Shown here: piece by piece, positions 24,878-34,528 of the stretch
Numbering within the stretch: position 1 is the first letter of the stretch
How the letters are laid out: every line of letters starts with the position of its first letter
Source of the DNA: Rhodanobacteraceae bacterium
GTDB taxonomy: Bacteria; Acidobacteriota; Terriglobia; Terriglobales; Acidobacteriaceae
Length of the DNA stretch: 45,697 nucleotides
NCBI GenBank assembly: GCA_903970285.1
Contig: CAJCHN010000009.1
Coordinates: 1-45,697 of the forward strand
Reading direction: 5' to 3'
Program-made: the position numbers and the translations under genes
The notes under the pieces: model-generated
Seen by the model: the letters and a program-made list of their open reading frames with translations, nothing else
Database searches by the model: none
Told to the model about the DNA's origin: nothing

Positions 24878-26128
24878 TCACTCGACCGGGCCGGCGCCGT
24901 CGGCGATCTCGCAGACGAAGACGTCGGCGTGGGGTTTGCCGGTGGCGTCGAGATATCGGCTTTGGAGGTCGCGGGCGAAAGCCTCCGCGGCACTGGCGTG
25001 GACGAGCGAGACGGTGCATCCGCCGAAGCCTCCGCCGGTGAGGCGGGAGCCGAGGCAGGCGGGGGATTGCTGCGCGAGGGTGACGAGGAGGTCGCAGTCG
25101 GGGTGACTGGCGGCGAAGTCGTCGCGAAAGCTGACGTGGGCTTCGTTCATGAGCCGGCCGAAGGCGTGGACGTCGCCGGCACGCAGGGCGGCGACCCCGT
25201 CGAGCACGCGCTGGCTGTCGGTCATGACGTGGCGTCCGCGCAGGAAGGCTTCGGGCGACATGGTGGGGCGGGCGGCTTCGAGTTCGGCGAGGGTGGCGTC
25301 GCGAAGCTGGGTGACGTGCGGGTTGATGCGGGCAATGGCGGCCGCGGCCTCTTCGACTTCGGCGCGGCGCTGGCTGTATTCCTGGCCAGCGACGGAGTGG
25401 GTGACCATGGAGTTGCAGACGACCAGGCGTAGCGCGGCGGGGATGGGGGCGAGTTCCGCGGTGAGGGCTCGGGTGTCGATGGCAAGGGCGTTGCCGGCAA
25501 CGCCGGCGGCGGAGATGAACTGGTCCATGATGCCGCAGGGAGCGCCGACGTAAGCGTTTTCCGCATGCTGGCAGGCGAGGGCGACTTCGGGCTTCGGGAG
25601 GCTGCGGCCAGCGAGCGCGAGCAGAGTGGTGGCGGTGGCGACCTCGACCGATGCGGAGGAGCTGAGGCCGGCGCCGGGAGGGACGTTGCCGAGCAGGGTG
25701 AGGCTTGCGCCGGCGATGGGGATGCCGCGCTGGGCGAGCGCCCAGGCGACTCCGGCGATGTAGGCGGACCAGTGGCCAAGGCCGGGGCGGGAGCGCCAGG
25801 CTTCGAGGTGCACATCGAGCTGAGGTGGGAGTTGGTCTCCGAACTGGGCCTGAAGCTGGGCTTCGAGCTTGTGGAGAGGAATCTCGATGGATTCGTTGAA
25901 GTTGAGCGAGTGGAGACGGAGCGAGCGGCCAGTGTGCGGGGTGACGGCGATGAGAGTGTTGAAGCTGAGGGCGGCCGGCATGCAGAAGCCGCCACTGTAA
26001 TCGGTGTGTTCGCCTAGGAGGTTAACGCGGCCGGGCGCCTGGAACACGAGCGGGGTGGAGTCGCCGGTGTGCTGCTGGTGGGCTTGGCGGAGGATTTCGA
26101 AGCGGTGTGGATCTGAGGCGGGGGTCAT
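24878..26128 (-). CDS. galK: Galactokinase
   Basis: GalK, 416 residues, GHMP kinase family; it phosphorylates alpha-D-galactose at C1. Motifs: FQAPGRVNLLGEHTDYSGG (galactokinase signature near residue 30), GNVPPGAGLSSSASVEVA (ATP loop), CGIMDQFISAAG (catalytic Asp) and GSRLTGGGFGGCTVSLV (motif 3). The start at 26128 overlaps the galT stop by four bases (ATGA), a sign of coupled translation. The frame is open upstream within galT and is not used. It is about 25-30 residues longer than E. coli GalK, mainly in loop regions. Confidence 0.95.
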   Translation of the reverse strand: MTPASDPHRFEILRQAHQQHTGDSTPLVFQAPGRVNLLGEHTDYSGGFCMPAALSFNTLIAVTPHTGRSLRLHSLNFNESIEIPLHKLEAQLQAQFGDQLPPQLDVHLEAWRSRPGLGHWSAYIAGVAWALAQRGIPIAGASLTLLGNVPPGAGLSSSASVEVATATTLLALAGRSLPKPEVALACQHAENAYVGAPCGIMDQFISAAGVAGNALAIDTRALTAELAPIPAALRLVVCNSMVTHSVAGQEYSQRRAEVEEAAAAIARINPHVTQLRDATLAELEAARPTMSPEAFLRGRHVMTDSQRVLDGVAALRAGDVHAFGRLMNEAHVSFRDDFAASHPDCDLLVTLAQQSPACLGSRLTGGGFGGCTVSLVHASAAEAFARDLQSRYLDATGKPHADVFVCEIADGAGPVE

Positions 26129-27258
26129 GCGGTTTCCTTGGGGCTGGCGGCGCGGAGCATCTGGGCGGCGATCTCGGGGGTGATATCGCGCTGGGGCATG
26201 CCAAGCATCTCGAAGCCGACCATGAATTTGCGGATTTCGGCCGAGCGAAGCAGCGGCGGGTAGAAGTGGCCGTGCCACTCCCACTCAGGGTAGGGTGCGC
26301 CGTCGGTGGGTCGCTGGTGGAAGCCCATGGTGTAGGGGAAGCTGACGGAGAAGAGCGCGTCGTAGGTGGAGGTGAGGCGTTTGAGCAGGTCGGCGAGGCC
26401 GGCGACCTGGGCGGAGTTGAACTCGAGGAAGCTGGGGATGGAGCGTTTGGCCAGGATGAGGGTTTCGAAGGGCCAGACCGCCCAGAAGGGGACGACGGCG
26501 AGGAATTCGGAGTTCTCGAGGACGATGCGGTGGCTTTCGGCTGAAGGGCCGGCAGCTTGTCCGGCTGCCCGCTCGGCGTTCTGTCCGGCGGCGCGAGCGG
26601 CGAGTTCCTGATCGCGGTAGTCGCTGAGCAGGAGGCGCTGGTGCTGAGCGAGGTAGGCGCGCTGGTTGAGGGTCTCGGCGGCGGGTTCGTCGGGGATATG
26701 TCCGGTGGCCCAGATCTGGCCATGAGGGTGGGGATTGCTGGAGCCCATCATGGCGCCACGGTTCTCGAAGACCTGAACGTAGGCGGTTTGCGGGTCGGCG
26801 CCGAGGTCGCGGGTCTCCTGCCGCCAGGTTTCAATGACGCGGGCGATGCCCTCTGGCGACATGCCGGCGAGGGTGAGGGAATGGTTGGGATCGAAGCAGA
26901 CGACGCGGCAGCGTCCGGATTCGGGCTGGGCGATGAGCAGTCCGGCGGAGGGCGGCGGGGGTGCGGCGGAGTCGGGCGGAAGCAGCGCCGGGTAGTCGTT
27001 ATCGAAGACGTAGACGCCATCGTAGGGAGGCGTCTGCGCACCGCCCGCACGGGGATTTCCGGGGCAGAGGTAGCAGGTGGGATCGTAGGCGATCTTTTCG
27101 GGAGCGGCGGGTTTGGTCGTCTGGCCCTGCCAGGGACGCTGGGTGCGCTGGGGCGAGACCAGCACCCACTGGCCGCGGAGCGGATTGAAGCGGCGATGCG
27201 GGCGAAGCGCGGCGGTTCCGGCTGAGGGCGGGATGACGGGGGACGGTGTTTCCGGCAT
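26125..27258 (-). CDS. galT: Galactose-1-phosphate uridylyltransferase
   Basis: GalT, 377 residues, HIT superfamily. It swaps UMP from UDP-glucose to galactose-1-phosphate. Motifs: RRFNPLRGQWVLVSPQR at the N terminus, CYLCPGNPRAGG (zinc Cys pair), FENRGAMMGSSNPHPHGQIWA with the active H-x-H, and the C-terminal MGFHQRPTDG and WHGHFYPPLLRS. ATG 27258 has GGAGG 8 bases upstream, inside the end of galM, and only two bases separate the genes. There is a short extra segment (AARAAGQNAERAAGQAAGPSAE) in the middle, Ala/Gln-rich and atypical for the family. Confidence 0.95.
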   Translation of the reverse strand: MPETPSPVIPPSAGTAALRPHRRFNPLRGQWVLVSPQRTQRPWQGQTTKPAAPEKIAYDPTCYLCPGNPRAGGAQTPPYDGVYVFDNDYPALLPPDSAAPPPPSAGLLIAQPESGRCRVVCFDPNHSLTLAGMSPEGIARVIETWRQETRDLGADPQTAYVQVFENRGAMMGSSNPHPHGQIWATGHIPDEPAAETLNQRAYLAQHQRLLLSDYRDQELAARAAGQNAERAAGQAAGPSAESHRIVLENSEFLAVVPFWAVWPFETLILAKRSIPSFLEFNSAQVAGLADLLKRLTSTYDALFSVSFPYTMGFHQRPTDGAPYPEWEWHGHFYPPLLRSAEIRKFMVGFEMLGMPQRDITPEIAAQMLRAASPKETA

Positions 27259-27260
27259 CG

Positions 27261-28361
27261 CTACACCTCCGCCGAGAAGGTGAAGAGGGTGGTGGAGTGG
27301 AGGGTTTCGCCGGCGCGGAGGACGACGGAGGGGAAGCCGGGCTGGTTCGGGGCGTCGGGATAGCCCTGGGTCTCGAGGCAGAGGCCAGAGCGGAAGGCGA
27401 CGGTGGAGGCGCCGTCGCGGGTGGGGACGGTTCCGTCGAGGAAGTTGCCGGAGTAAAACTGCATGCCGGGCTCGGTGGAGTGGACGGTGAGGACGCGGCC
27501 AGAGGCGGGGTGTTCGAGGCGGGCGGTGAGCTTGAGCGTGCCTTTTTCGCCGAAGACCCAGTTGTGGTCGTAGCCGCGGGCGCGCTGAAGCTGTAGGTTG
27601 TCCTCGCCGATGCGCTCGCCGATGAGGGTGGGCGCGGTGAAGTCGAAGGGGGTGTCGGCGACGTGGGCGAGTTCGCCGGTGGGGATGAGGCTTTCGTTGA
27701 TGGGGGTGTAGCGCGTGGCCGGAATGGTGAGGAGGTGGTCGAGGATGGTGGGGGTTGGCTGCTCCGAGTTTTCGGATTCGCCGGCGAGGTTGAAGTAGGC
27801 GTGGTTGGTGACGTTGACGATGGTGTTCTGGTCCGTGGTGGCGGTGTAATCGACGCGGAAGGTGCCGGCGGAGAGGCTGTAACGGGCGGAGAGCGTGAGG
27901 GTGCCGGGAAAGCCCATGTCGCCATCGGGGCTGACCAGGGTGAAGGTGACGGCGTCGGCTGACGGTTCGGCGCGCCAGAGCTTCTGGTCGAAGCCGATGG
28001 GGCCACCGTGGAGGGCGTTGGCTCCGTCGTTGAGCGGGATCTGGAAGGTCTGGCCATCGAGCGAAAAGCGGCCGTGGGCGATGCGGTTGCCGAAGCGTCC
28101 AACGACGGCGCCGGCAAAGGTTTTGCGGTCGTCGAGGAACCCCTGCAGGGAGTCGTGGCCGAGCACGACTTCGGCGAGGGCGCCGGTACGGTCGGGAGCT
28201 TTGACCGAGGTGAGGCGCGCGCCGTAGGCGGTGACGGAGGCTTCGATAAGGCCGTCGGAGAGAGTGTAGAGATCGACTGGGGAGCCATCAGGCAGGGAGC
28301 CGAAGGGATGGTGAGTCAGGGTCGTGGTGGTGGCAGCCGAGGAAGTCGCGGTGTTCGACAT
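27261..28361 (-). CDS. galM: Aldose 1-epimerase (galactose mutarotase)
   Basis: GalM, 366 residues, converts beta- to alpha-galactose, the form used by GalK. Visible: FGSLPDGSPVDLYTL, VVGRFGNRIAHGRFSLDG, ALHGGPIGFDQKLW (first catalytic His), NVTNHAYFNLAG (second catalytic His), and GLCLETQGYPDAPNQPGFPS with the catalytic Glu. The start is taken at 28361 (MSNTATSSAA); ATG 28373 is an alternative, and neither has a ribosome site. The family has a signal peptide in some Proteobacteria, but none is seen here, so it is cytoplasmic. First gene of a run with galT, galK and a lactonase-like gene; galE is not in the window. Confidence 0.94.
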   Translation of the reverse strand: MSNTATSSAATTTTLTHHPFGSLPDGSPVDLYTLSDGLIEASVTAYGARLTSVKAPDRTGALAEVVLGHDSLQGFLDDRKTFAGAVVGRFGNRIAHGRFSLDGQTFQIPLNDGANALHGGPIGFDQKLWRAEPSADAVTFTLVSPDGDMGFPGTLTLSARYSLSAGTFRVDYTATTDQNTIVNVTNHAYFNLAGESENSEQPTPTILDHLLTIPATRYTPINESLIPTGELAHVADTPFDFTAPTLIGERIGEDNLQLQRARGYDHNWVFGEKGTLKLTARLEHPASGRVLTVHSTEPGMQFYSGNFLDGTVPTRDGASTVAFRSGLCLETQGYPDAPNQPGFPSVVLRAGETLHSTTLFTFSAEV

Positions 28362-28378
28362 GAGGAATAGCATAGCGC

Positions 28379-28468
28379 GTCCTGCCTGACGGCCCTCGCT
28401 GTGCGCGTGGCGGCCACTTCGTGGCGCGTGACTGCTTCGCAAGGTGCTCCCGTTGGCCGCGGGTGAGA
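28379..28468 (+). repeat. Composite intergenic repeat, parts A and B (copy 3)
   Basis: A degenerate part A (CTGCCTGACGGCCCTCGC) leads into GGCCACTTCGTGGC, then TTCGCAAGGTGCTCCCG and TTGGCCGCGGG as the left half of part B. It sits in the divergent gap between galM (minus) and the SGNH gene (plus). Confidence 0.5.
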
Positions 28469-28532
28469 TTTCGGGGCCGGTTTGCGCATCAGAGGGGTAG
28501 GCCATGATGATGGTGCGGAACGAAGGAGAGCT

Positions 28533-29798
28533 ATGCGGCGGATGCTGGGGCGCTGGGTTGGGGTGGTGGCGGTGCTGGTGGCTGGGAATGCGGTGGCGGC
28601 GAAGCCGAAGCCGGCTCCCGATCACTGGGTGGGGACGTGGGCGACCGCGGCCACTGCGCGGGTGAGCGCGGAGGCGAAGCCGGGGATGTTTGTGCCGGGG
28701 GCAGCCGGTGCGACCATCCGGCAGACGGTGCATACGTCGCTGGGCGGAGGCCTGGTGCGGGTGGAGTTTACCAATGCGCTGGGGACGGACCCGCTGACGC
28801 TGGGCGAGGTGCATGTGGCGCTGGCGGACGGGAAGACGCCAGGGAGCGGGGATATTGAACTGATGAGCGCGAATGCGCTGACGTTTGGCGGGGCCGGATC
28901 GGTGACGATTCCGGCGGGAGGCGAGGCGATCTCCGACCCGGTGGCGATGAAGCTGCCGGCGGAGGCGGACCTGGTGATCAGCGTGTATGTTCCGGCGCAG
29001 CAGATTGCGGTGGCCACGATTCATGGGTCGGCGTTTGAGACCAACCAGATTGTGCCGGGGAACCTGGTGCAGGAGCGGTCGCTAACGACAGCGGCGGCAG
29101 GCGCGACGGTGCAGAAGGATACGAGCTGGTGGTTTCTGAAGGCGGTGGATGTGAAGACGCCCGCCGAGACGGGCGCGGTGGTGGCGTTCGGCGACAGCAT
29201 TACGGATGGGTATGCGAGCACGATCAATACGGATCAACGATGGCCGGACCTGCTGGGCAAGCGGCTGCAGGCGGACAGGAAGACACAGGGGCTGGGGGTG
29301 TTGAACGAAGGCATTGGAGGCAACCGGATTCTGCGGGATGGCACCGGCCCGAATGCGCTGGCGCGGTTCGACCGCGAGGTGCTGGCGCTGGCAGGAGTGA
29401 AGTACCTGGTGATCCTGGAAGGGATCAACGATATTGGCGTGGCCTATGCGCCGGGAGCTTCCAATGCGCCGGTATCAGTGGACGATCTGACGGCTGGGAT
29501 AACGCAGATGGCGGAGCGGGCGCATGCGCACGGCATCCTGGTGTACGGTGCAACGCTGACGCCGTATGTGGGCGCCGGCTACTCGTCCGCCGCGGGCGAA
29601 CAGGTGCGGCAGGGGTTGAATGCGTGGATTCGGACGACCAAGGTGCTGGATGGGTACGTGGACTTCGACCAGGCGACCAGCGCGGACGGAAAGATGAGGC
29701 CGGAGTATGACTGCGGGGATCACCTGCACCCGAATGATGCGGGGTTCAAGGCGATGGCGGGGGCGTTTGATTTGAAGATGTTTGCTGCGGGGAAATGA
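28533..29798 (+). CDS. SGNH/GDSL family esterase, secreted
   Basis: A 421-residue exported hydrolase. After a signal peptide (about 1-22, ending AVAA) comes an all-beta N-terminal region with HWVGTWATA and FTNALGTDPLTLGEVH, typical for the family seen in carbohydrate-deacetylating esterases. The SGNH blocks are FGDSITDG (S222), NEGIGGNRIL (Gly), GINDIG (Asn) and DHLHPND (D396, H399). The substrate is not evident; related enzymes remove acyl groups from plant polysaccharides or small esters. ATG 28533 has AAGGAG 5 bases upstream. It diverges from galM. Confidence 0.92.
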   Translation: MRRMLGRWVGVVAVLVAGNAVAAKPKPAPDHWVGTWATAATARVSAEAKPGMFVPGAAGATIRQTVHTSLGGGLVRVEFTNALGTDPLTLGEVHVALADGKTPGSGDIELMSANALTFGGAGSVTIPAGGEAISDPVAMKLPAEADLVISVYVPAQQIAVATIHGSAFETNQIVPGNLVQERSLTTAAAGATVQKDTSWWFLKAVDVKTPAETGAVVAFGDSITDGYASTINTDQRWPDLLGKRLQADRKTQGLGVLNEGIGGNRILRDGTGPNALARFDREVLALAGVKYLVILEGINDIGVAYAPGASNAPVSVDDLTAGITQMAERAHAHGILVYGATLTPYVGAGYSSAAGEQVRQGLNAWIRTTKVLDGYVDFDQATSADGKMRPEYDCGDHLHPNDAGFKAMAGAFDLKMFAAGK

Positions 29799-29807
29799 AG
29801 GGATGGG

Positions 29808-29892
29808 CGTTGTACGTTGCACGGATGAACCGAGTGCAGGGCCGATTGGAGGCCGGCCTTGGAAACGAACAACGTACAACGTACAACGTACA
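29808..29892. repeat. Inverted and tandem CAACGTA repeat
   Basis: CGTTGTACGTTG (29808-29819) is the exact reverse complement of CAACGTACAACG (29870-29881), and the right arm continues as three tandem CAACGTA units (29870-29890). The interior carries GGCCGGCC. It lies directly after the SGNH stop and before the convergent ndk end, so it could also act as a large hairpin terminator. Confidence 0.6.
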
Positions 29893-29902
29893 GCCAGGAG
29901 CG

Positions 29903-30319
29903 TTATTGGAGTTCAATGCCGGCGAAGAAGTAGCCGATTTCAAAGGCGGCGGTTTCTTCGGCGTCGGAGCCGTGGATGGCATTTTCGCCGATGGAGCTGG
30001 CGAACTGCTTGCGGATGGTGCCTTCGTCGGCCTTGGCGGGATCGGTCGCGCCCATCAGCAGGCGCAGGTCGGCGATGGCCTTGTCTTTCTCAAGGACCAT
30101 CGGGAAGATGGGCCCGGAGGACATGAACCGGGTGAGCTCACCGAAGAAGGGACGAGCGGCGTGGACATGGTAAAAGCCTTCGGCCTGAGCGGTGGAGATA
30201 CTCATGCGCTTAATGGTGACGATCTTGAAGCCAGCCTTTTCGATGGCGGCGAGGATGGCAGCGGTGTAGCCTTTGCGGACGGCGTCGGGCTTGATGATGC
30301 TAAAGGTGCGCTGTGACAA
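29903..30319 (-). CDS. ndk: Nucleoside diphosphate kinase
   Basis: Ndk, 138 residues, transfers the gamma phosphate between nucleoside tri- and diphosphates through a phosphohistidine. Motifs: [41 protein letters not shown], and [13 protein letters not shown] with the active His in N-A-I-H-G-S-D. The start is a TTG at 30319, supported by AAGGAG 7 bases upstream and by the family start ([10 protein letters not shown]). It is downstream of the sucC-sucD region on the same strand after a 270-base gap, a neighbourhood common in bacteria. Confidence 0.96.
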   Translation of the reverse strand: MSQRTFSIIKPDAVRKGYTAAILAAIEKAGFKIVTIKRMSISTAQAEGFYHVHAARPFFGELTRFMSSGPIFPMVLEKDKAIADLRLLMGATDPAKADEGTIRKQFASSIGENAIHGSDAEETAAFEIGYFFAGIELQ

Positions 30320-30589
30320 ACGAGGTCTCCTTGAGTGTGCTTCTGTCAGTTTACCGAAGGTGGTATTCCGGGTGGCAAAGAGGACAAAACTTATCCCGGG
30401 TGGGCACGCACTGAATGGACAGGAACAGATGTCTTGGATTGTGCCTGTATGGGCAAAGGATCGCGCGTCGTGCGGTAGGTCCTGGGCTTCGCTTGAGTCC
30501 GTGGGTCAGCGTGAATGCTTGTGCCGGCACCGGGAGGACTGCGCGAAGCCTCCGGCGTACGCAGTACCTCGCCGGCGTCAGGGTGCTTT

Positions 30590-31465
30590 TTAGCTCCTGC
30601 CTAGGAGGCGGGCCATGGTTTCGCCCATTTCGGCGGGAGACTTGACGACGTGGATGCCGGCGGCGGACATCGCCTTCATCTTTTCTTCGGCTGTGCCTTC
30701 GCCGCCGGAGATGATGGCTCCGGCGTGGCCCATACGGCGCCCGGGAGGCGCGGTCTGGCCGGCGATGAAGCCGACCACGGGCTTCTGAACGTGCTCGGCG
30801 ATGTAGCGCGCGGCAGCCTCCTCGGCGGAGCCGCCGATCTCGCCGATCATGATGATGGCTTCGGTCTCCGGATCGTCGTTGAGCAGCTTGAGGGCGTCGA
30901 TGTGGGTGGTGCCGATGATGGGGTCGCCGCCGATACCGATGGCGGTGGATTGGCCGATACCGCGGGTGGTGAGCTGGTAGACCGCCTCGTAGGTCAGGGT
31001 GCCGGATTTGGAGACGATGCCGACTGAGCCTTCCTTGTGGATGCGTCCAGGCATGATGCCGACCTTGGCCTTGCCGGGCGAGATGACGCCGGGGCAGTTC
31101 GGGCCGATGAGGCGCGTGTTCGACTGACGCACGACCTCCCAGGCCTTCACCATGTCGAGCACCGGAATGCCCTCGGTAATGCAGATGACGAGCGGCAGCC
31201 CGGCGGCAGTGGCTTCGAGGATGCCATCGGCGGCAAACGGGGGCGGAACGAAGATGACAGAGACGTTCGCCCCGGTCTCTTTGACCGCTTCTTCAACCGT
31301 GTTGAAGACCGGCCAGCCTTCATGCGTCGTGCCGCCCTTACCCGGGGTCACGCCGCCGACGACGTTGGTGCCGTACTCGGCACAACCCTTAGCGTGAAAA
31401 GTACCTTCCCGCCCGGTGATTCCTTGCACAATCAGACGTGTATTTTTATCTACCAAGACCGCCAT
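30590..31465 (-). CDS. sucD: Succinyl-CoA synthetase alpha subunit
   Basis: SucD, 291 residues, the CoA-binding subunit with the phosphohistidine; together with SucC it makes ATP or GTP from succinyl-CoA in the TCA cycle. Visible: [24 protein letters not shown] at the start, [48 protein letters not shown] and [18 protein letters not shown], with the active His in M-G-H-A-G-A. ATG 31465 has GGAG 5 bases upstream. The partner sucC is not directly upstream as usual: a GIY-YIG-like gene and AT-richer DNA (31466-32055) separate them. Confidence 0.96.
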   Translation of the reverse strand: MAVLVDKNTRLIVQGITGREGTFHAKGCAEYGTNVVGGVTPGKGGTTHEGWPVFNTVEEAVKETGANVSVIFVPPPFAADGILEATAAGLPLVICITEGIPVLDMVKAWEVVRQSNTRLIGPNCPGVISPGKAKVGIMPGRIHKEGSVGIVSKSGTLTYEAVYQLTTRGIGQSTAIGIGGDPIIGTTHIDALKLLNDDPETEAIIMIGEIGGSAEEAAARYIAEHVQKPVVGFIAGQTAPPGRRMGHAGAIISGGEGTAEEKMKAMSAAGIHVVKSPAEMGETMARLLGRS

Positions 31466-31591
31466 GGACTCTCCATCTACTTTAGGTTGAGCATCTCGCT
31501 AAAAAGCTTTTCGCTTGCACTGGTTGGAATCGCTTCAGTCCCGAAGTAGCCAGGAACTTGAAGCCCGTCTAGAAAGGATTTCTCTTGGGTA

Positions 31592-32035
31592 TTAAGCAGC
31601 GCTGGGGTTAGCTCGCAAGCAGGAGCCGATAAGCAGGAATTCCAATTCTGTGTTCGCCGTTGATTTCTTCACTCCACCACGCTCTCCCGCCAACGTCACC
31701 CGTCTTTTCATCGTGATGAATTTTCCGGACTTGGGTGTGACACGAGCGATGAGAAACAAGTGGACGTCTTTATCTGGATAATGTTCGCCGATCTTTTTGA
31801 AGATGGAGTGGGTGTGGAGCCGTTTGGCGAATCCCCGATCCGTTTTCCCCACATAAATAGGAACCAGCTTGTCGCCGGTTCTAACAGCCATGAGGTATAC
31901 CCCTGTTGCCAGCCGTGGAACATGACCCTCTTTGTGACGAGCGGACCGCCACAAACTCGCTAACGCATCGTACGGGGGCTCACCGAGTGCTTGTTTCAAT
32001 CGATAGGGCCCTAAGATTCGAAATACTGCGGGCAT
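31592..32035 (-). CDS. GIY-YIG-like nuclease domain protein inserted between sucC and sucD
   Basis: A 147-residue protein. Residues 45-63 read GVYLMAV and then IYVGKT, the two half-motifs of the GIY-YIG fold (Tyr47 and Tyr61), followed by an Arg-rich helix (FAKRLHTHSIFKK, R72), a beta segment VHLFLIARV, and TELEFLLIGSCLRAN, which supplies the expected Glu (about 130-132) and Asn (143). So the catalytic set is plausible. The first 40 residues are not part of the domain. ATG 32035 has GGAG 7 bases upstream. The gene begins 20 bases after sucC stops, on the same strand, and its base composition is visibly lower in GC than that of its neighbours. Role unknown: a transferred nuclease gene or a selfish element are possible. 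Confidence 0.75.
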   Translation of the reverse strand: MPAVFRILGPYRLKQALGEPPYDALASLWRSARHKEGHVPRLATGVYLMAVRTGDKLVPIYVGKTDRGFAKRLHTHSIFKKIGEHYPDKDVHLFLIARVTPKSGKFITMKRRVTLAGERGGVKKSTANTELEFLLIGSCLRANPSAA

Positions 32036-32055
32036 ATTGGGACTCCGTTGACGCT

Positions 32056-33228
<1,173 letters not shown>

Positions 33229-33420
33229 GAGACGTATTCTCCGGCAGGGTGCGGCACTGGGTCATCGTAGCGAAGTGAAAGGATGGGTGGCAATGCGAAC
33301 ACCGGATGGGGATGCCGGTAATCGCCCGAGTCGGGCTTACCCGGCGGGAGGAAGGCAGGAGTCTCAAGAGCGCAAGCCGTTCGGCCACAATCCCGCACGG
33401 TTCTCCTTGGGAAATCGTGG

Positions 33421-33460
33421 AGGGCGGGTTGAGAGATCCGCTGAAGCAGCAGATCTCTTC
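33421..33460. repeat. Hairpin repeat upstream of sucC
   Basis: AGAGATC-C-GCTG-AAG-CAGC-A-GATCTCT forms an 11-pair stem with one internal C/A mismatch and a three-base loop. The following TCTTCGCTCCAATGCGCC resembles dispersed intergenic repeats of acidobacteria. It lies in the 272-base gap between the aldo/keto reductase end and the sucC start, about 200 bases before sucC. Confidence 0.4.
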
Positions 33461-33500
33461 GCTCCAATGCGCCGCGTCTCGCCATGGCACGGAGGGCGGG

Positions 33501-34478
33501 TCAGGGGTGTTCGACCAGGAAGGTTTGAATTTCCAAGAATTCGGGTTCGGTGAGGCGGAAGGTGGCGGCGGGCAGGGTTCCGTCGACCTGTCTGGCGCTG
33601 CGTCCGCCGACAATGGCTGCGGTGACAGCGGGATTGTGGAGGGTCCAGGCGATGGCGACCACGCCGGCTGTGACGCCGTGGCGACTGCCGATTTCGCCCA
33701 GCAGGCCGGCCAGCGCGAGGTTGCGTTCGAGGCGCGGCGACTGGAAGTTGGCTGCGTTGCGGCGGAAGTCGTCCTTAGGCATCTTCTCGACGCGTTCTTT
33801 GGTCATGGCGCCGGTGAGCAGGCCGGACTGCATGGGCGAGTAGTTGATGACTCCGATGTGGTTCTGCTGGCAGAAGGGCAGGATTTCGGCTTCGACGCTG
33901 CGATTGATCATGGAATAAGGCGGCTGCAGCGAGGTGATGGGGGCGATTTTCAGGGCGCGCTTCATCTGGTCGACGGAGAAGTTGGAGGCGCCGATATAGC
34001 GGACCTTTCCCTGCTGCTTGAGCTCGGCCATGGCGGTCCAGCCTTCTTCGACCTCGTCGTCGGGCTTGGGCCAGTGGATCTGGTAGAGGTCGATGACGTC
34101 GACCTGGAGGCGGCGGAGCGAATCTTCGACCTCGCGGCGGATGTGCTTGAGGGAGTTTGTGATCTGCCGCTTCTCATCCCATACCATGCCGCATTTGGTG
34201 AAGACGTAGGGCTTGTGGGAGGTGGATTTGAGGGCGCGGGCGACGACCTCTTCAGAGTGGCCGAGGCCATAGACGGCGGCGGTGTCGATCCAGTTGACGC
34301 CGGCGTCGAGCGCGCGATGGATGGCGTCGATGGAGTCCTGATCTTCCTGGTGTCCCCAGGCGAACTGCCAGTCGCCCCCGCCGATGGCCCAGGCGCCGAA
34401 GCCGATGGAGGTGAGTTGGAGGTCGGAGTCGCCGAGCTGGTGGAGCGTACCGAGTTGCGATTCTGTTTGAGTGGTCAT
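33501..34478 (-). CDS. Aldo/keto reductase
   Basis: A 325-residue NADPH-dependent oxidoreductase with the (beta/alpha)8 fold. Visible: IGFGAWAIGGGDW, NWIDTAAVYGLGHSEEVVARAL with the catalytic Asp and Tyr, FTKCGMVWDE (catalytic Lys), VIDLYQIHWPKPD (catalytic His), YIGASNFSVDQM, GVINYSPMQSGLLTG, and the C-terminal NADP site AAIVGGRSARQVDG. It resembles the YajO/IolS subgroup rather than those reducing steroids. The physiological substrate cannot be told. It diverges from the amine oxidase gene (50-base gap). Confidence 0.92.
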   Translation of the reverse strand: MTTQTESQLGTLHQLGDSDLQLTSIGFGAWAIGGGDWQFAWGHQEDQDSIDAIHRALDAGVNWIDTAAVYGLGHSEEVVARALKSTSHKPYVFTKCGMVWDEKRQITNSLKHIRREVEDSLRRLQVDVIDLYQIHWPKPDDEVEEGWTAMAELKQQGKVRYIGASNFSVDQMKRALKIAPITSLQPPYSMINRSVEAEILPFCQQNHIGVINYSPMQSGLLTGAMTKERVEKMPKDDFRRNAANFQSPRLERNLALAGLLGEIGSRHGVTAGVVAIAWTLHNPAVTAAIVGGRSARQVDGTLPAATFRLTEPEFLEIQTFLVEHP

Positions 34479-34528
34479 GGTGCAATTGGATGCGGTGAGG
34501 GCATCTGAGGAAACTGAGGGCGCGGGCT

